From: Ovis canadensis
Lineage: Eukaryota; Chordata; Mammalia; Artiodactyla; Bovidae
DNA length: 64,000 nt
Direction of reading: 5' to 3'
Assembly: GCF_042477335.2 (NCBI RefSeq)
Contig: NC_091247.1
Coordinates: forward strand, 231,335,001 to 231,399,000
How positions within the stretch are numbered: position 1 is the stretch's first letter; each line of letters begins with the position of its first letter. The translations under genes and the position numbers were made by a program. Below the pieces are notes generated by a model that was not told where the DNA came from, ran no database searches, and saw only the letters and a program-made list of their open reading frames with translations. Positions 21,501-30,650 of the stretch are shown here, in pieces.

Positions 21501-23679
21501 ATTTAGGGCAAAAGCTCACAAACCATCCAACTTGCTCCCAGCATCTCCGCTTGCTGGCCTCGTAGGTGAGTACAGCGTCCCACAGGTCAATGTCTGGCGT
21601 CACGCCCGGCTCAGACTGGGAGTCAGGAGTCAGATTGGATGCTGACTGGAACCCTTCATCTTCCGACTGATCCACGCTCGGAGGGACCTGGAGCCCGTGG
21701 GAAAAGGACTTCACCTGCGGCATGGTGTTTGGATTCCACCCCAGTGTGAGAAGAGTTCCAGGAACCCTTCCACATGCTCCCGTTCACTCTATGGGAAAGA
21801 TCCGGCAGAACATCTCTTCTCTTTCTCAAGCACACAAGTTACTACACCATGCTTTTGCCCCCAGTGAGTCATTTAAGAAATTAAATTTATTCATTATCAA
21901 TTTCCAATTTCACACAAGCTTATTGAGGCTTATGAGCCTCAACATAACTTACAATGACATTTTCCATAACATGTCTCTGATCTGGAAATTCCATTTTGGG
22001 GAACCCAGCATAAAAAAAAAATCACATAGACACAGAAAAAATTCACTTCTCCCAGGGTGTTTGCTATAGCATTATGGTTGGAAACAATGTAAATGTCTCC
22101 CACTAAAGGAACAACTGAACAATAACACCACATCCTTTCAGCAAAGCAACAAAATGCAAAGGCAAAGGATGATTAACAAGGTCTGAAAAATCCCACTTCA
22201 TCCAGAAAAAAGCATGTAACACTGCACAAACAGCCAGGAGAAATGATTTTTGGCACCTATGGCTACTGAGTACTTGAGTACACAGAGAGGAATCAGACTT
22301 ACTTCATTTCGCGCGCTATGCTGTAGAACCAGCCTGCCAGCGCAGGAGAAGTAAGCTATGAGGGTTCAATCCCCAGGTCGGGAGGATTCCTTGGAGAAGG
22401 GAATGGCTACCCACTCCAGTATTCTTGCCTGGAGAATTCCATGGACAGAGGAGCCTGGTGGGCTACAATCCAAAGGGGTTGCAAAGAATCGGACAGGACT
22501 GAAGTGACTTAGCAAGCATGCTGTGCTCGGCCACCTCTGACTCTTTGCAACCCCAAGGGCTGTAGCCCTCCTCTGTCCATAGAATTCTCCAGGCAAGAAT
22601 ACTGGAGTGGGATACTTCTCCGGCGGGATCTTCCGGCACAGGGATTGAAGCCGGGTCTCCTGCACTGCAGGTGGATTCTCTACCCTCTGAGCCACCAGGG
22701 AATTTAAATATCAACTGGAAGGCAGGGGAAATGACTGAACGGCAAATACAAGAAAACACTGGCATGTGCCTCGGGCCTGCGGAGAGGGGGCCGCTGGGAA
22801 TCCGCACCAGCAGCCCCGCCCCAAAGCTCAACCGCCACTGCTGGACTCCGGCTGTCCTCCCTTTGCCCCAGTTGAAGGAGGGTCAAACGAGGCGCTTCCC
22901 AAGCCCGAGGAGCCGCAGACAGGAAGCAAACACTCTACCTTGATGGCCAGTCCGGAGAGGTCTGCGCTGTCCGGCACCGGGGGCAGGTCCAAGCGGACGT
23001 CCAGGTCGGCCGTGCGGCTGTGCACCAGGGCTCCGAAGAGCGAGACGCGGGTGTCCCTTTCAAACCTGTCCCCGCAGGGGTCGCCGTACGAAAAGAGCCC
23101 GACGGCGGGCAGTCCTGTGCCCGGTGCCGCCTCCATCACCTGCCGCGTCTTGCGGACCAGGTCTCGACACAGAGACTCCTCTCCGGAGATGAGCGACCGC
23201 ACGTCCGCCTCCAGCTCGCTCAAGTCAGCGCAGTCGTAGCCGCCGTAGGGAAGGGCTCTCCCGACCGGCCGGCTGTGCAGGAAGACGCCCCGCCGGCGCC
23301 GCCGCACTCGCGGGGGCCCGCTGCCCGCCAGCCGCACCAGCAGCTCCAGGACCGCGCCCAGCTCCGCCAGCGGCTGGCGCGGCGCGGCCTCCAGCCCCTC
23401 CACCAGCTCCTCCAGGCGGTCGGCCTCGGCGCCCAGGCCGCCCACCCGCAGGTCGAAGGACAACATGAGGATCCTGTTCCTCACCGGCAGCCTCGGGAGG
23501 CCGGGCTGCAGCCCGCGACCCTCCTCCTGAAACAGGCCCGTGAACAGGGCGTCATAGGCCACCCTCTTGAGGCCCCGCTTGGCCTTCCTGCGGCTGCCGC
23601 GGCGCGGGCCCGAGGGAGCCTTGGCGGCCGGCAGGAGGACCTCACACAGGTCATCCACCAGCTGCGGGACGCTGGCCAT
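762..23679 (-). CDS. TUBGCP6: Gamma-tubulin complex component 6 (GCP6), 25 exons, complete
   Basis: GCP6 is a large subunit of the gamma-tubulin ring complex that nucleates microtubules at centrosomes. Exons in transcript order: 22939-23679, 21524-21687, 18247-18457, 10407-10580, 9297-9418, 8489-8567, 8299-8408, 8077-8168, 7846-7985, 6807-6956, 6198-6279, 6027-6115, 5832-5947, 4601-4739, 4193-4294, 2938-4033, 2765-2811, 2485-2620, 2232-2400, 1984-2125, 1709-1903, 1501-1633, 1211-1424, 942-1141, 762-853. They sum to 4935 nt, 1644 residues. Start [17 protein letters not shown]; end [14 protein letters not shown]. The N-terminal Grip1 half (about residues 300-640) and C-terminal Grip2 half (about 1220-1644) are conserved with human; a charged coiled-coil stretch rich in Arg/Glu lies around 650-800, then a low-complexity exon 16. 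The human protein is longer (1819 aa as I recall), mostly because this copy has fewer 27-residue repeats. All introns are GT-AG. Confidence 0.96.
3211..3414 (-). repeat. TUBGCP6: Tandem 81-bp coding repeat in TUBGCP6 exon 16 (27-residue units)
   Basis: Two near-identical 81-bp units at 3218-3298 and 3299-3379, plus a partial unit at 3380-3414. In protein order they encode units with the core [20 protein letters not shown] and a link of WDVAPS; a third, drifted copy follows ([14 protein letters not shown]). The two full DNA units differ at only a couple of bases, so they are recent or gene-converted. They cover about residues 1044-1110. The human protein is known for nine such units. Confidence 0.92.
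4740..10406 (-). other. TUBGCP6: TUBGCP6 introns 4-13: unique sequence, no repeats recognised
   Basis: The longer introns here (4740-5831, 6957-7845, 8568-9296 and 9419-10406) are GC-rich and look unique. I see only a 19-bp direct duplication near 6560-6597 (CAGCTTCCTGCTGCC twice, ending in CAGGTG, a decoy splice-like site). No RNA gene, mobile element or extra exon could be supported. Confidence 0.5.
10898..11060 (+). mobile_element. tRNA-derived artiodactyl SINE (CHR/ART2-like)
   Basis: Starts near GACGTCTCTGGTGGTCCAGT, with a B-box-like GGTTCAATTCC and TAGATCCCACATGCC, and ends in an A-rich tail. It is flanked by a 17-bp target-site duplication, AAAGAACACC(AG/GA)TTGTT, at 10881-10897 and 11061-11077 (15 of 17 match). 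It sits inside the L1 fragment and is therefore younger than it. Confidence 0.85.
11405..11712 (+). mobile_element. BovB LINE, 5'-truncated 3' end
   Basis: Encodes the BovB ORF2 C-terminus in one open frame ([18 protein letters not shown], then [19 protein letters not shown], then AAKSRT). Only about 300 bp is present, as is usual for 5'-truncated RTE insertions. It interrupts the old L1. Confidence 0.88.
12303..12500 (+). mobile_element. tRNA-derived artiodactyl SINE (CHR/ART2-like), diverged
   Basis: Contains GGTTCAATCCCTGGCCCAG and AACTAAGATCCCCCATGCC, followed by a repeated CAACGAAGCCC / CTGTAACAAA tract and an A-rich end. Several mismatches to the copy at 10898 suggest an older age. Confidence 0.8.
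12603..13978 (-). mobile_element. BovB LINE with long reverse-transcriptase remnant
   Basis: About 1.38 kb of BovB in - orientation. A 271-codon open frame (12999-13814) carries reverse-transcriptase motifs: [40 protein letters not shown] and the catalytic YADD in [13 protein letters not shown]. Downstream (lower coordinates) the 3' end reads through the usual [14 protein letters not shown] and ends near 12603. Upstream the piece [19 protein letters not shown] lies in another frame at 13830-13950, so at least one frame break exists; the 5' half and endonuclease are absent. This is the youngest-looking BovB here. Confidence 0.92.
14071..14185 (+). mobile_element. tRNA-derived artiodactyl SINE, short copy
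   Basis: Reads GGGACATCCCTGGTTGCCTA, then AATCAATCCCTGGTCAGGGA and GATCCTGCAAGATG, ending at CCACAAAAACAC. Same family as 10898-11060 but truncated at the 3' side. Confidence 0.75.
15065..15260 (+). mobile_element. Bov-tA SINE
   Basis: tRNA-like head (TTCACCTGCCAGTGCAGGAG, GGTTCAATCCCTGGGTCGGG) fused to a BovA unit (CCCCTGGAGCAGCAACTGGC, CCATGGACAGTGGAACCTGG, GAGTCAGACATGACTGAGCA). Ruminant-specific family. Confidence 0.9.
15405..15535 (-). mobile_element. Bov-A type SINE
   Basis: Reverse orientation of the BovA unit: TCAGTCGTGTCCGACTCTGT, then CAGCCCACCAGGCTCCCCTG, TCTCCAGGCAAGAACACTGG and AGTGGGTTGCC. Its A-rich end (T-side here) runs into the microsatellite that follows. Confidence 0.85.
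15533..15600. repeat. AT/AC microsatellite
   Basis: Imperfect (AT)n followed by (AC)n and a mixed CATACA tract. Likely length-variable; it sits at the end of the BovA SINE, a common place for such repeats to grow from the element's tail. Confidence 0.9.
15905..16040 (+). mobile_element. tRNA-derived artiodactyl SINE
   Basis: GACAATGCAGGGGGCCCGGG, TTCGCTCCCTGGTCAGGGAA and CTAGATCCCACAGGCTGC, then CATGCCACAATTAAAGATCC and an A-rich end with CCAAATAAACC. Inserted in the L1 fragment. Confidence 0.85.
16205..18015 (+). mobile_element. BovB LINE, longer but more decayed copy
   Basis: About 1.8 kb. ORF2 pieces in order: [14 protein letters not shown] and [18 protein letters not shown] (16436-16924), [18 protein letters not shown] (16973-17176), LIYADD near 17270, [18 protein letters not shown] and LKLWCWRRL (17557-17748), then [17 protein letters not shown] to the 3' end. 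The pieces lie in different frames with several stops and frameshifts, so it is older than the copy at 12603-13978 and points the other way. Confidence 0.9.
18640..19110 (+). mobile_element. Old LINE-1 3' end in TUBGCP6 intron 2
   Basis: The stretch with AGAGGACTGGATAAAGACCT, GGAACATTAATCCAGCC, then GATGGTGCTGATGGTCACC and GTGCTTAACGCCACTGATGG resembles the ORF2 end and 3' UTR of old mammalian L1s. Diverged; the family was not resolved. Confidence 0.6.
19110..21523 (-). other. TUBGCP6: TUBGCP6 intron 2 remainder: no feature recognised
   Basis: About 2.4 kb without a gene or a repeat I can name. Several long open frames occur here on both strands in GC-rich sequence, but none has a recognisable domain or splice context. 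Confidence 0.5.
22030..22170 (+). repeat. Probable old LINE fragment in TUBGCP6 intron 1
   Basis: GCTATAGCATTATGGTTGGA followed by AACAATGTAAATGTCTCCC and ACTGAACAATAACACC recalls the part of old L1s that reads ATAATAGC..AAC..TAAATGTCC. It is weak and diverged. Confidence 0.4.
22325..22515 (+). mobile_element. Bov-tA SINE, forward member of an inverted pair
   Basis: tRNA-like head with GGTTCAATCCCCAGGTCGGG, then CTACCCACTCCAGTATTCTT, CCATGGACAGAGGAGCCTGG and GAATCGGACAGGACTGAAGT. Full-length or nearly so. Confidence 0.9.
22520..22705 (-). mobile_element. Bov-tA SINE, reverse member of an inverted pair
   Basis: Reverse complement of the same family: CTCTGTCCATAGAATTCTCC, AGGCAAGAATACTGGAGTGG, GATTGAAGCCGGGTCTCCTG, CTGCAGGTGGATTCTCTACC and GAGCCACCAGGGA. 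It lies only a few bases from the forward copy. Confidence 0.9.
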
Positions 23680-24000
23680 GCCTCCGCCTCACGCCAGGGC
23701 CTCGCGCGCGGCCGGACTCGCCTTCTCGGGGCCCCGGAAAAGCGACGACCTGCAGAGGCGCCGCAGAGGATGGAGAGTGGGCCCGGCTCCCTCAGCCGGA
23801 GGAAGGCGCGCGCGGCCTGACCCGCCTTCTCAGGATCCCCTCAGCCGGAGGAAGGCGCGCGCGGCAGCGCCGCAAACGCGTCACCGCGGCGCGACTAGCC
23901 CGACAGCAGGCGCGAGCGCGCCGGAACTGCGTCACCCGGGGGGGGGGCCGGGCGGCCCGCGCGCAGGGGGCGGAGCCTGGAGGCCCCGTCCACCAGCACT
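23680..24000 (-). promoter_or_regulatory. TUBGCP6: TUBGCP6 promoter region, CpG island
   Basis: GC- and CpG-rich sequence directly upstream of the ATG at 23679 that continues into exon 1. No TATA box. It holds a 27-bp direct duplication (23790-23816 and 23839-23865) with a GGAGGAAG ETS-like core, two GCGTCAC half-CRE-like motifs (near 23880 and 23930) and CACTTCCGG near 23997 (ETS-like on the opposite strand). The transcription start is not known from sequence alone. Confidence 0.7.
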
Positions 24001-24111
24001 TCCGGCCTGGGTCCTCATCCCCGCCGGTTGGGAAACTCAGCCAGAACCGACCGAGCCCACTCTACACGGCGCTCAATAAAGAGGCGGAGTCAGACTCTGG
24101 GTTAACCTACT

Positions 24112-24117
24112 TTTACT
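24112..24117 (-). promoter_or_regulatory. HDAC10: Poly(A) signal variant AGTAAA of HDAC10
   Basis: TTTACT on + is AGTAAA on -, 224 nt past the HDAC10 stop. No canonical AATAAA occurs on - in this 3' UTR; the AATAAA at 24074-24079 is on the wrong strand. Confidence 0.6.
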
Positions 24118-24340
24118 GACGGCTGGGAAGAGGGAGCCGGGGAGGGCTCGTCCGTATAGAGGCTGGCGCCGGAGCAGGGGTCCCGAGCCCCTGAGCCCGT
24201 GTCCTGGGCAGGCCCACAGCCTGGCCCTCAGGTCGAAGGCCTCGCGCAGAGACGTGCTCGCGCACGGCTAACAACAGGCTCCCGGGGGACTGGTGCGTAG
24301 TGTCTCTTCCAAGGTGTAGATACTCCCACCGTGGCCGACT

Positions 24341-27300
24341 TCAAGCTGCCAGGTCACAGCACTCAAGGAGGCGCTGAGAAGCGGGGCACAACTGCTTGAC
24401 AGGGCCATGAGCTGGTTCAGGGCAGCACTCCGCTCCCCGGGACATGAGCCCCTCTCCCCGCAGAGCCCGAAGGCAGCTGTCGCCCAAGGCCCCACGCATT
24501 CAGCCTGAGCCTGGCCCCGCAGCCTCACCAGCCACCTGCAGCATCTTCCACCTTGGCTCCAGCCGCCCTCTCAGGTACATCAGGGCCTGCGTGTCCTCTG
24601 GGGCGGCCATGGAGAAGGGGCCCAGGCTGGGGGGTGCCTCCCCGTTCAACACCCTGGCCAGGACTGTCGCAAGCTGGGGTGTGGATTCCTGGGCCAGCAG
24701 CAGAGGTGGAAGCCGTGAGTCACTTGTTTCTCCCCACCTCCCATCCCACAGCAGGTCCACCCCACCCAGCTCACCTCATCCACAAGGGCGAAGACTCGGC
24801 CGCCTGCCGGGCCCCGAAGCAGTGCAGCCAGGAGTGCAGCCTGGGGGTCCGGCAGGCCATGGCCCGGCCCCAGCGCCACCAGCACCAGGTCAGGCTGGAA
24901 GCTGTAGGCCAGGGGCAGCACCAGGGCCAGGACACAGCTCAGGAACCCACCAGTTGTCTGTGGGAGTGACAGCCGCATAGCCCAGACCATCATCCAGGGA
25001 ACTCTGGCCAGCTCGGGTCACCCCACCTCCCAGTCTTGGGTGGGCAGGCACCCACACCCACAGCCCCGCCAGGAAGGGCAGGTAAAGGCCCGGAGTCTGG
25101 CCCTCATGCCAGTGCTAGTGAGCAGCAGCTGCCCTGCCCTGTGGGCGCCCCACTCACCACCGGCAGTGGCACAGAGACGTGGAACATGGATGGGGCAGTT
25201 GCCTCCTCACCCCCAATGTTCAGCCATAGATTCCTCCTTCCAGGGGAGAGCAAGCATATGGATATACGTGCTTGTGTGTGAGATGCCGCCCACCCTCCAG
25301 AGCCGAGAGAGATGAGGGACAGCTCAGGGGCAGAGATGCTAGGACTGCTGACCCTCCGTGCTGGAGACCCTTCTGGCACTGCTCCCAGGGGGCCCTTCTG
25401 GAATTCCAGCTGCAGAAGGCCCCGCCCACCTGTCACCCAGGAATCCAGGGTGATATGCTCACCCACCCACTTGTGAAACTGGAGGTACATATGACCCGAG
25501 AGTCATACCCATCATCGGTGAGATCTGGGGGCCGATCCAGCTTTCCCACGGCCACACAGAGCAGCCTGGAGGAAGAGTTGGCTCCTGGATGAGCTGCACA
25601 CGCCGAACCTGGAGCCCATTCCCAGAGCCCTTCCCACGCAGCCAGCCCACAAGCCCTGCCTTGGAGCCTTGGACCAGCCAGGAGGGACTTACCTCTGGGC
25701 TCCGTGAGACAGGCCATACCGAACAGCCACGTCCAGGGTGGCAGCTGCAGCAGGGACTGGGGTGGCTGCCGTGCCACTGCTCACCTGTGGGGTGGGTAAC
25801 AGGTGTAAAGGGCAACTCCCAAGCTGGGAGTCCCTTCTTTGCCCCTGGCTACGGAGTATCATCTGTGCAATCTGAGGTCAAATTGCTTCAACTGCTTCAC
25901 TCCTTTTCTTAAAATAAGATGCTTTAAACTACAAGTCATCCCCTTCACCTCTCTGCCAAGAGAATTTCCTTGAGGGAACTGAGGGGTGCTCCTGAACTCT
26001 GTCCCTGGGGGCTGTTCTGGGAAGGATCCTGGGCACAAAGAAACACTCAAGTCGACATGGTTCTGTACCACCCAGCCCTGCCCTGACTCCCAGGTGCCCC
26101 CACCTGCCCATCCAGGATCCTGTCCAAGAGGTATAGGACCTTCCCGAGCGCAATGAGGGCCTCGTCCTGGGCCAGGGCCTCATGTGGCCTGTGGTGGACA
26201 AACCAGGGGAACACAAGGAGACACCGTGACACGCAGACCACAGCTGAGTCACAGACACACATGCAGACATGACCTGGTCCCTCCCCGCAGGCCCACCCTG
26301 CCCACCTGGCCCAGGCCTGCATCTCCTCCTGCGGCAGTGACCCCTCCTCACAGAGGACACTCGGGGGCAGGGCCAGGCCTATGACTGGCGCAGTCAGGGC
26401 AACAGCCACACGGACAGGGGGTGTGGGGTGGAGGCGCAACTGGTCCAGGAGCGAGCTCAGAGCAGCAGCGGCCTGGGTCACCACTGCCTTGAATTCAGGC
26501 TCCCCTGGCGGCAGTGGTGAGGGCCTCCCCTCTGGGCAGCGGGTGCCGGAGCTCAGTACAGGGGCGGCACCTAGGGGTACAGGGTGGTTCAGAGTCACAG
26601 CCACCTACGGGAGCCTGAGGCACCATCCCCCAGCCAACCCAAGTCAGGCTGACCTTGCTGCTGGAGGCTCACCCAGTGAGGGGCCTGGGCTGCCCGCACG
26701 CACTGGAGGGACTCCAGGGCGCTGCGAGGAGAAGCAGGATCATGAGGCCCAGCCTCCCACCCCGGCCCTTCCCACCCTCCCTCCTCCCGGCCCCGCACCT
26801 GCCGTGGGGCTCCATGGGCCCTGACAAGGGCAGGGCAGGGTCGCCCAGCAGCGCTTGCACCATCATGCACACAGACTGGGAGAGGGACTCCAGGTGGTAG
26901 CCGCCCTGGGAGGAGGAGGACGCAGAAACACGACAGGGCAGGGGGGTCAGAGCCCCAGGCAGGAGCCCCGCCCCGCGCAGCAGCAACCTCCGACGGCACC
27001 CCGGCCTCCGGCCTAGGCGCCCTCCCCCTTGCCGCGGTCACCTCCAGCACGGCGCAGACCCGGCCGCCAGCCAGCACCTGCAGCAGCTGTGTGAGGTGGG
27101 CGAAGCACTCTGGTGTGGCCAGCATCTGCCCCTGCAGCCAGACCTGGGCGTGAGGCGGGCCTGGCCTGGGACCCCAGAAGTCCCCAGGCCCTCACTTGGC
27201 AGCCTGGCCAGGCCCTCACCTCAGGATCGCCGATGGCTGAGTCGAATCCTGCAGAGACTAGGACCAGCTCAGGGTCGAACTGCAGGCAAGGCCCAGTGGG

Positions 27301-29253
27301 AAGGGGCAGAAAAGAAGCTGGAGCAGAGGCAGAGGGGAGGCCCCTCCAGAGAGACCCTCCTAACCCCCAACCTCCTAACCTATTCCACTCTGGTGGGGAG
27401 AGGGGGTGCTCTGGGTACTGAATCCCCCTCCCCTCCTGCCTCCACCCCCCCGAGAGTCACCTCAAAGGCCAGGGGCAGCAGCACGTGCAGGAAGGCAGCC
27501 ACGTAGTCAGCATTTCCCATCCCGACCTGCAGCCAAGGAACGTCAGAGCAGCCCTGCCAGGGACGACTGCAGGGTCTTCAACCCCAGGCCCAGCTTCTAG
27601 GGGTGGTTCTGGCCAGACACCCTAGGCTACACACGGGATAGGGAAGCATAGGCTGGGTAATGGCCTGGGGGGGTTCAGCGGGAGCCAGTACCTGGTTCCA
27701 GGGCAGGTTGACAGTGAAGCCGAGGCCACGTCCCCGCCCTACAGCATCAGCATCTGACTCCCGCAGACACGGCCAGAAGTGCCCATGCTCGTAGCGGTGC
27801 CAGGAGAAGTAAAGGACGCTGCACAGCCAGCCAGGGTCAGAGGTCAGAGGTTAGGCCCCTCTCAGCCTCAGAGCTCCTGGCAGAACCCTGACCCCCGCCT
27901 CCGAGCACTCAGCCGTGTCTCCCCTCTCAGGCTGTGCTCATCCTGAAAAGTGGGGTAGCAGGGAGGCCCCCGCTTACCTGGGGTCATCCTCAAAGATATA
28001 CTGGACGCCCTGACCATGATGGATATCCCAGTCAACGATAAGGATCCTGGGACAGACAGTTCTGGGGTCGCTGAGGGGCCGGGCCTCCCACTCCTGGCCA
28101 GGAGCCAGGCCCAGGATGGGAAGGGTCCCTCTGTCCCCACGCCCCATCTGGCCTGAGCCTTACGCTGCAGCCAGACTGGCACAAACCTGTGCAACCCGTG
28201 CTTCTGCTGGGCGTGTTTGGCTGCTATGGCTACATTGTTGAAAACGCAGAATCCGTTGGCAGTAGCCCTCTGGCTGTGGTGCCCAGGAGGCCTGGGGGTG
28301 AGCGTGGGGCAGGTCGGGTCATTGTGCCTTCACAGGGCCCCCGCTCACAGGGGTAGGGGCCCATGCTCACCTCACCAGAGCGAGCCCGTTGCGCACAGCT
28401 CCCGTCAGCACCGCGTCCACCAGCTGCAGCGCCGCCCCCGCGGCCAGCCGGGCACAGTGGAAGGTACTCTGCGGGGGCAAGGGTCTAGGTCAGCCCCCTG
28501 CCCCCCACCCCTCCCAGGCTCTACCAAGGCCGGTGCCAGGTTACAGGGCACCAAGCAGCGAGCCGAACTGGCCAGGCCAGTCCCGGGTACCTGCAGTGGC
28601 AGCCAACAGGGCACAGCACATAGGAGCATGGGCCACGAACAGGCACAAGTACCGGATGTGTAACTGGGTGGGTGGGTTAGCCAGGGCACGCACCGGATGG
28701 AGGTAGACAGCATCATACTGCTTGGACAGGGCCTGGAGCTCCCTGGTGCCCAAGGCCTGGGTCCCCCGCAACAGCGCCACGTACTCGGGGCTGCAAAAAG
28801 GCAGGCAGGCAAGGCAGGTTCGCCAGGAGGAGCAGGTAGAGGAGAGAGGGAGTGCCCGCCTCATTGCTCGCGAGCCTACCCACCCGATAGGGAAACTGAG
28901 GCTTGGTGGAAGGCTCTGTGTGCCTGCACCGCAGTTCGAGGCAGGCCCCGCCTCCCAGGGCCACGGCCCGCCCCCCACCTGACCTGTGCACCAGGCCCAG
29001 CTCCGCCTCCGAGGCCTCGCGAGCTACCAGCCGCAGACACCTTTGCTCCAGACCACGCTGCTGCAGGCGCTCCAGGGCAGTGGTCAGGCGCTCAGGACAC
29101 TCGATCTCACACTCAGGGCTGAGTGGACAGAGCGCTCAGCGTCCGGAGCCTCTGTCTTCACCCCCCTCCTCTCCCTCTGCCAGGCCCCACTTACTCGTCC
29201 CAGAGCAGCCGGGCAGCCGTCATGTCCTCGTGGTACACAAGTGCGGTCCCCAT
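24341..29253 (-). CDS. HDAC10: Histone deacetylase 10 (polyamine deacetylase), 20 exons, complete
   Basis: HDAC10 is a class IIb zinc hydrolase that deacetylates N8-acetylspermidine. Exons in transcript order: 29195-29253, 28984-29118, 28694-28790, 28371-28468, 28187-28291, 27978-28046, 27692-27818, 27461-27526, 27220-27279, 27042-27131, 26799-26905, 26654-26721, 26306-26570, 26104-26188, 25693-25784, 25509-25565, 25158-25236, 24775-24957, 24536-24688, 24341-24361. Total 2016 nt, 671 residues (human 669). Catalytic features: PECE constrictor at about 20-23, RPPGHH, zinc ligands D172 and H174 in VDWDIHH, D265 in AGFDS, gatekeeper E272 in GDPE (the residue giving polyamine preference), and EGGY at 302-305 with the catalytic Tyr. 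Residues of about 345-671 form the leucine-rich pseudo-deacetylase half. The last exon encodes only CCDLAA in place of human CHPHLVA. It lies head-to-tail, about 0.4 kb upstream of TUBGCP6. Confidence 0.95.
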
Positions 29254-30650
29254 GGCCCGCCCGGGGTCACTGTGGGCCACTCAGGGTCGGCAGGACCCAA
29301 CGCTCCCGCTCACAGACAGGTCAGTGCGCCGCCTGCCCCTCGTGGCAACCCCAGGGAGCAGCAGGGGCGCCACCGGAGCCTGGGCGGAATCTCAGGAAGC
29401 CCAGACGGGAAGGAGGCCCCAGCCCCAGGTGGCTACAGAGCCAGGCCAGGGTCGCCCGGGGAGCTCCCGAGCCCTGGCTTCCAGCTTGTCCCACGCGGGC
29501 CTGCCCTGCGCCCGCCTCCGGCTGCCCCAGTCCCCGCCCCGACGACGCAGCAGGGCGGGCCCAGGACTGAGCGCGTAGGGCTCCGCGCGCCTCCCTTCCC
29601 GCCAGCAGCGGCTCCCTCTCCCCGTCCCCCGGCGCCGAGGGCGCGCTCTCAGCCTCGCACCCCTGCGAGAGTCCGAGCGGCCCGGTGGGAAGCGGGACGG
29701 CCAGGGTGCCTAAGCTCCGCGGGCTGTCGCGGCGGCGCCACGCGGGTCCGCGCCCCCCGCCCCGGGCCTCCTCCAGGCCCGCCCAGACCTCGCGCCGCGG
29801 CTCAGACACAGCGGTTGTCCCTCGCCTCCCCGCTTTGCCCGAGGACCCGCAGCGAGGGCTCAGGGAGAAGGGAAGGAGCGCGAGGCCGAGCGTCCGAGGG
29901 AATGAGGCAATGAGACAGCCTCGCCCCGAGATAGGGGCCAGGACTCAGGCCGGCCGGGGCTGCAGCGCAGCGCTGCCCTCGAGGCGCAAGAAGTGTCCGA
30001 TTGAAGCTCCGGGAAGACCCCTGGCCGAGACTCGGGGGTCAGGGCTGTGGCTGAGAAGCCGAACAGGAGCGCCACCGCGTGGGGAAAGCCAGGGAGGGGG
30101 CCAACAGAGTGGGGTCCGGGCGAGGGAGGGATGAGCGTGAAGGAACGCGGGCCCAGCCAAGAACAGGAGGGTCAGAGACTGGAGGAAACAGGGAGACCCC
30201 GGCCTCAAACCCGGCTTCGGGGGACTGAGCCCGTGGACCGGGCCTGGGCCTGGAGGGCAGACGTTCTAAGCCTGTCTCGGGTGGGGGCGAGATGGCTGGG
30301 CCTGCGAGGGCTGGTCTCCGCGGCGGGAGACCAGGAGGCGGGGCGGGGCGGGGGCCCCGGGCTCTGGGGGTGGGGCCCTGGGCGGGCGTGCTCACTCCGG
30401 TCCTTGGTCGCCCCAGCTGTACGGGGACGACCCCCACGGCGGGGCAGCCGTAGAGGGAGGCCCTGGCACTGCCCCGCGGCCCGCAGCCTCGCTCGAAATA
30501 CCCCCGCCCCGGCCGGGGTGCCTGCCCGCGTGGGCCCCTGGCCGCCACGGGGCTGCGGAAGGCGTGCCCGCCCCGGAGCCAATCAGAGCAGCTCGGGAGC
30601 GGCGCACGTGGTCGCGAGGCGTGGTCAGCGGCCGCCCGCCCCGTGGAGAT
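29254..30650 (-). promoter_or_regulatory. HDAC10: HDAC10 upstream CpG-rich region with promoter-like motifs
   Basis: GC-rich, CpG-rich sequence starts at the HDAC10 ATG and runs about 1.4 kb. The proximal 29254-29800 part probably holds the HDAC10 promoter. At the far end are a CCAAT box in good NF-Y context (AGCCAATCAG, 30578-30587) and an E-box CACGTG (30605-30610). No TATA box and no coding gene recognised. Confidence 0.55.

Noticed and set aside
24074-24079. AATAAA on the + strand between TUBGCP6 and HDAC10
   Set aside because: Both flanking genes are on the - strand and no + strand gene ends here.
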